This document shows positions 60,471 to 64,000 of a DNA stretch of 64,000 nt, in pieces. Source of the stretch: Mycoplasmataceae bacterium (GTDB lineage Bacteria; Bacillota_I; Bacilli_A; Mycoplasmatales; Mycoplasmoidaceae); NCBI GenBank assembly GCA_031257095.1, contig JAIRPI010000011.1, positions 1 through 64,000 on the forward strand, read 5' to 3'. Position 1 is the first letter of the stretch. Each line of letters opens with the position of its first letter. The notes under the pieces were generated by a model, which was not told the DNA's origin, made no database searches, and saw only the letters and a list, made by a program, of their open reading frames with translations. The position numbers were made by a program, and so were the translations under genes.

Positions 60471-60485
60471 GTGATATTAAGTATA

Positions 60486-60491
60486 TATAAT
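60486..60491 (+). promoter_or_regulatory. -10 box of leaderless hisS
   Basis: TATAAT ends 9 nt before ATG 60501, so transcript and translation starts nearly coincide. It overlaps the divergent secDF promoter region (minus-strand TATACT at 60485-60480). Confidence 0.5.
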
Positions 60492-60500
60492 ATTTATATT

Positions 60501-61832
60501 ATGTATACAAAACCACGAGGGACAAGAGACATTATTGGTAATGAAAGTGAGTTGTTTAATCGGGTTGTTAATAAGTTAGGGTGAGTTTGTCGACGTTTTG
60601 GTTACATCTCAATCGAAACTCCTATTTTTGAAAATAGCGAGTTATTTATTCGTTCGATTGGTCAAACTAGTGATATAGTACAGAAAGAATTTTATAGTTT
60701 TACTGATCGGAGTGATAGAAATTTAGTATTAAGACCAGAAGGAACAGCGGGGGTTATTAGATCGGTTGTTGAAGAAAAACTACTTTATAACTCCCCAACC
60801 CCACTAAAACTTTATTATTCTGGACCAATGTTTCGTTATGAACGTCCACAAAGTGGACGATATCGTCAATTTCACCAATTTGGTGTTGAAACAATTGGTG
60901 TTAAAGCATATGCCAATGATTTAGAAATTATTACTTTAATTTGTCAAATGATTAAAGAACTAAATCTATCATTTAAAAATTTGCGATTACGTTACAATTT
61001 TATTGGTTCTTTTGAACAACGAGCAAAATGAATTGAGTTGCTAAAAGAATATTTTGCTAAATATCAAGACCAATTAACGCCCATTTCACAAGACAGATTA
61101 AAAATTAATCCGTTAAGAATCCTTGATGATAAAGAAGATGGAGTTAAACCATTTGTTAAAAAAGCCCCATCATTAGTTAGTACACTAGCAAATGGATTCC
61201 CAAAAGATTTCTTACAATTTCAAAAAGAATTAGAAAATGTTTGCAAATCATTTGGTTTAGATCTAGTTTTTGATCAGACACTCGTTCGTGGCTTAGATTA
61301 TTACACTGATTTTGTCTTTGAGTTAGAATCAAATGATATTAAATTTGCTGACCAAAAAACAATTGTTGGTGGTGGACGCTATGAGCGGTTAGTAGCTGAA
61401 TTAGGTGGTCCAGAGACAGCTTGTATTGGCTTTGCTATTGGATTAGAGAGATTTATTAATGAAATTAAATCACAATTTCCTAATGTTATTGATTACATAA
61501 CTAAAACATTTATTAACAACCAACCAATAAAAACAGTTGTAATTGCCGACTTAGTAAAAGATGATAATACAGCAATTCAAAAATTGTTATTGACATTACT
61601 TGATCATCAAGATAGACATAAATACAAGTTTTTTGTTAACTATGATCTAGTTAAGTTAGATCAATATTTAAAGTTTGCTAACAAACTTAATGCTAATTAC
61701 ATATTAATTATTGGCGATAAAGAGAAAAAAGATAACACGATAACTATTAAAAATTTAGATTCTCGTGAGCAAATAAATATTAAAAACGATAAAAACTTTA
61801 TTGATTCATTATTTGAATTTTTGAATAGGTAG
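60501..61832 (+). CDS. hisS: Histidyl-tRNA synthetase
   Basis: The 443-residue class II synthetase has the N-terminal KPRGTRDIIG, motif 2 SGPMFRYERPQSGRYRQFHQ, the histidine-specific LVRGLDYYTDFVFE and VGGGRYERLV, motif 3 ACIGFAIGLERF, and a C-terminal anticodon domain. Two UGA codons are Trp, one in GWVCRRFGY. It is not followed by aspS, as it often is elsewhere; the next 157 bp hold no gene that I can see, and then the repeat family begins. Confidence 0.95.
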
Positions 61833-61989
61833 GTTAATGTTTTAGATGGGTATCTACTCACGATATTCGAATAATTTGCTGCCTTTAAGATAAATAGCTA
61901 TTTATAGACACTGAACTATTGAAGTATTTTTTAAACAAACCATAGACTATTTAGTTGTAATTTTCATTTAAACATTAAAAATCAAATAT

Positions 61990-62163
61990 TTATTCGACAA
62001 GTTTATTCTTTTTTACTATATTATCCAATCTCGCATCAATTTTTACTAAATGTGCATCAATTCTGTTTAGCCGTGCATCATTCTCAGCGAGACGTTCATT
62101 AATTTCACTAATGGCTGGGTCAAATCGCTTTTCTACAAATTCTCTAAATCATTTCGGTGCCAC
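61990..62163 (-). CDS. Small coiled-coil repeat-family protein, copy D short form (C2 type)
   Basis: The 57-residue ORF starts at GTG 62163, preceded by an AAAGGAG SD, and reads VAPKWFREFVEKRFDPAISE with a C2 heptad tail NERLAENDARLNRIDAHLVK. It matches the C2 module of copy C. Here the N module cannot be joined to it, because a 5-bp duplication upstream ends that frame. Thus the internal GTG must be the start, which supports its use in the other copies. One UGA is Trp. Confidence 0.65.
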
Positions 62164-62180
62164 GTTATCTCCTTTATTAA

Positions 62181-62264
62181 TTATATGACATGACATTGAA
62201 AAGTTACACCGATTCAGTCTTCTCTGTTTGATTTTGTTATTTCATATTCCTTATTCTCTTTCAT
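62181..62264 (-). CDS. Truncated N module of copy D
   Basis: The 27-residue ORF, MKENKEYEITKSNREDWIGV then TFQCHVI, is the N1 module with a UGA-Trp. It ends at TAA 62183-62181 because GTCAT is present twice (62194-62185 on the minus strand) where copies B and C have it once. It is followed 17 bp later by the GTG of the C2 ORF. The change looks like a slippage duplication and would be reversible. Confidence 0.55.
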
Positions 62265-62392
62265 TCTTGCATATACCTCCATATATATTTACAAGAATTT
62301 CACCTATTTTTCTCAAATTATTTTTAAAATTTTTGAGTTTTATGAGCGTAAAGTGATAAATAACGGCAATAAATTTTTGTATGTAAGAACGC
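62265..62392 (-). repeat. Conserved spacer/leader of the small repeat family (copy D)
   Basis: On the minus strand, after the stop of copy E: GTTCTTACATACAAAAATTT, TTATTTATCACTTTACGCTC, ATTTTAAAAATAATTTGAGA, AAAATAGGTGAAATTCTTGT and AAATATATATGGAGG. Same order as the spacers before B and E. Confidence 0.6.
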
Positions 62393-62644
62393 TTATTTCA
62401 GGCTGTTTCTTTGGAAAACATCAACCACATATTTCATAAAATCTTTAACTTCTTTATTAAATTCTAGTTGAGCTTTATTAAACTCTTCTTGTTTTGCTCA
62501 ACGGGCATCGTTCTCTTTTTCAAATTCTTGGAATCAAATTGGTGGTTTATTCACAATCTTATTTATTATAACACATTCAAAAGTAGCGCCTATTAGTCTT
62601 GAATAACTAGCTTTTGTTATTTTGTATTCTTTATTATTCTTCAT
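62393..62644 (-). CDS. Small coiled-coil repeat-family protein, copy E (N2-C1 type)
   Basis: The 83-residue frame has N2 module MKNNKEYKITKASYSRLIGA, a changed junction IINKIVNKPPIWFQEF, and C1 module KENDARWAKQEEFNKAQLEF ending VFQRNSLK. The internal SD is lost (AATAAGATTGTG instead of AAAGGAG-GTG), so only the long form seems translatable. It mirrors copy D, where only the short form is. UGA codons are Trp. Confidence 0.65.
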
Positions 62645-62770
62645 TCCCTTTTTTTACTCTCCATATATATTTACAAGAAAAAAATATTTTTTCTCTAGAT
62701 ATTTTTAAAATTTTATGATTTTACGAGCGGAAAGTGATAAATAATGTTATTAAATCTTTGTATGTAAGAA
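62645..62770 (-). repeat. Conserved spacer/leader of the small repeat family (copy E)
   Basis: On the minus strand: GTTCTTACATACAAAGATTT, TTATTTATCACTTTCCGCTC, TTTTAAAAATATCTAGAGAA, then CTTGTAAATATATATGGAGA. It is slightly degenerate relative to B and D (AGGTGAAAT replaced by a T/A run). Confidence 0.55.
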
Positions 62771-62774
62771 CACT

Positions 62775-62862
62775 TATTTTTGGTTGTTTCTTCGGAAAAA
62801 CAACTACCTTAATAAGAGTTTTTCACAACGTGCATCATTCCCTTTTCGTGCTCTAGAATTTG
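62775..62862 (-). pseudogene. Remnant G of the small repeat family
   Basis: The minus strand contains a decayed C1 module. GAAAAGGGAATGATGCACGT matches the GAGAATGATGCACG part of copies A and E, and GTAGTTGTTTTTCCGAAGAA matches GTGGTTGATGTTTTCCAAAG of copies E and F. The frame is broken and no start is present. It ends beside the methyltransferase promoter. Confidence 0.5.
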
Positions 62863-62885
62863 AGAGTATACTAATACTGTTTTGT

Positions 62886-62891
62886 TATAAT
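62886..62891 (+). promoter_or_regulatory. -10 box for the DNA methyltransferase gene
   Basis: TATAAT lies 21 nt before ATG 62913, giving a leader of about 15 nt without an evident SD. Confidence 0.4.
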
Positions 62892-62912
62892 TATAGAAAA
62901 TACACAAAACTT

Positions 62913-63251
62913 ATGCCTAAATCACAACCCACTCGTGAGAGAATGACGAACATAGAGAGCTCTAATAAACAAACCAAAGATTCTTTAATAGAATCTTTGG
63001 AAGCTGAAAAAAATGCTGGTAGTTTAGAACCAAACAATTTTGACTTATTAAAGAAATTAATTTTAAATGCCGACAACATTGATGAAGCGATATCGATTCG
63101 TTCATTAGGCTTAACGCTTAAAAAGACAGGGCTATATTATCAACAAAAACTTGAAAAAAAAGAATCAGACATGATTCATTATCTTAAAAAAGATAATAAA
63201 TTAAGTTTTGATCAAGGTGGCGTTAAACATAAATTAATTATTGGTGAATAA
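62913..63251 (+). CDS. DNA methyltransferase, N-terminal piece (frame ends early)
   Basis: The 112-residue ORF MPKSQPTRERMTNIESSNKQ ends HKLIIGE and then TAA (63249-63251). In type III Mod and related adenine methyltransferases this point normally continues, as in LIxGDNxxALxxLL, and those very residues follow in another frame. Skipping one base (T63249) gives IIGENYQALKNLL. So the gene appears split by a single-base frameshift. It could be a pseudogene, a phase-variable gene, or a sequence error. Its N-terminus may also start at ATG 62943. Confidence 0.7.
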   Translation: MPKSQPTRERMTNIESSNKQTKDSLIESLEAEKNAGSLEPNNFDLLKKLILNADNIDEAISIRSLGLTLKKTGLYYQQKLEKKESDMIHYLKKDNKLSFDQGGVKHKLIIGE

Positions 63252-64000
63252 TTATCAAGCATTAAAAAATTTATTAATTACTCATAGAAATAAAATTGAT
63301 GTCATTTACATCGATCCACCTTATGGTTGTAACGATATGGGCGAATTTGCTCAAACCAATTATGTAAATAACATCACCAGGGATAATTTGTTATCAATGT
63401 TAGAACCAAGATTAAGGTTGGCTAGAGATTTGCTTAATGATTCAGGTGTAATATTTTGTAGTATTGATGATAAGAATCAAGCGTATATAAAATGTTTATT
63501 TGATGATGTTTTTGGTGAAAATAATTTCATCGCGAATTTAATTTGACACGCAAGACGAGGAGGGGGCAACGATGTTAAACATGTAGCGATAGATCACGAA
63601 TACATAATTACTTATTCAAAAAATAAAGATCAATGTTTGTTGATTGGTAAAGTTAAAGGGAATGAATCATTCAAACTTGAAGATAAATGAGTTAAAGAAA
63701 GAGGGAAGTATAATTTACAACAATTTGACTGAGCATCACTAACATATACCTTATCTCTTGATTATCCAATTATTTCACCTGACGGCAAAGAGATTTATCC
63801 GGGGCATGTAGATAAAAAAGAATGATTGAAAAGAAGAAAAGATAAAAGTAAAAGGAACGACTGGCGTTGGATGATGAGCGAAGAAACTTTTAAAAACGCT
63901 AAAAAAAATGATTTTATTATTTTTGATAAAAATAAAAATGGTGAATGGAATGTCAGAGTTAAAACCTATCAGTTTGTTGATTACAAGCTGCAATTAAAAA
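63244..64000 (+). CDS. DNA adenine methyltransferase (type III Mod-like), main piece, runs off window
   Basis: GTG 63244 overlaps the stop of the N-terminal piece and opens a frame to the window end: NNYQALKNLLITHRNKIDVI, the catalytic DPPYG (Asp about residue 24), RLARDLLNDSGVIFCSIDD and a target-region-like part with several UGA-Trp codons. Mod enzymes methylate adenine using AdoMet; the FxGxG motif should lie beyond the window. TTG 63241 is another possible start. Whether this piece is made alone by re-initiation is not known. A res gene cannot be assessed. Confidence 0.8.

Overview
The window reads as a wall-less bacterium of the Mollicutes (Mycoplasma-like). The DNA is very AT-rich, genes are packed end to end with 1-30 bp overlaps, and nearly every long gene stays open only if TGA is read as tryptophan (genetic code 4). 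All coordinates below use that code, so many genes are longer than their TGA-delimited pieces. No 16S rRNA is present, so a species cannot be fixed. A full-length pyruvate:ferredoxin/flavodoxin oxidoreductase is unusual for Mollicutes and suggests an anaerobic niche, for example a lineage like the Trichomonas-associated Candidatus Malacoplasma girerdii. That placement is inference.

Layout. 1-14.1 kb: pheS-pheT, an alanine-dehydrogenase-like gene and rpmF on the minus strand, then one long plus-strand operon (Asp23 protein, fakA, two membrane proteins, plsX, rnc, smc, ftsY). 14.1-25.5 kb: a Cof phosphatase, the pyruvate oxidoreductase, alaS-yebC on the minus strand, a PQ-loop membrane protein, clpB under a perfect CIRCE element, and a flavodoxin-like gene. 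25.5-30.5 kb: a giant 8-TM protein fused to an EEP-type nuclease/phosphatase, then upp and an orphan purE on the minus strand, then rpsO. 30.5-38.5 kb: cysS, rlmB, a nadD-yqeK fusion, a PP2C phosphatase/Ser-Thr kinase pair, an orphan pyrB, and several copies of a small coiled-coil gene family. 38.5-46.7 kb: ktrB, gmk, rlmN, a free-standing 61-residue glycyl-radical-domain protein of the NrdD type, and an ABC-2 exporter cluster with a lipoprotein. 46.8-56 kb: rpoB, rpoC, rplM, rpsI, tRNA-Ile(GAT). 56-64 kb: a lipoprotein, a divergent secDF, hisS, more copies of the small-gene family, and a frame-disrupted DNA methyltransferase running off the end.

How it fits together. The core is translation, transcription, lipid activation (FakA/PlsX), secretion (FtsY, SecDF) and chromosome maintenance (Smc). 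Pyruvate oxidoreductase plus the flavodoxin-like protein could form an anaerobic pyruvate-oxidation branch. Upp and the EEP nuclease fit a nucleobase-scavenging life style, while purE and pyrB are isolated relics or recruited enzymes.

Three patterns stand out. (1) About fifteen operon-leading genes have a TATAAT-like box only 6-9 nt before the start codon, with no Shine-Dalgarno, so leaderless mRNA looks like the default. (2) A family of about 90-residue proteins occurs in five recognisable copies and two remnants. Each copy has a conserved leader, and two N-terminal and two C-terminal module types are shuffled at a second, internal SD plus GTG start. (3) A stand-alone NrdD-type glycyl-radical domain has its own promoter, reminiscent of GrcA/YfiD spare-part proteins.
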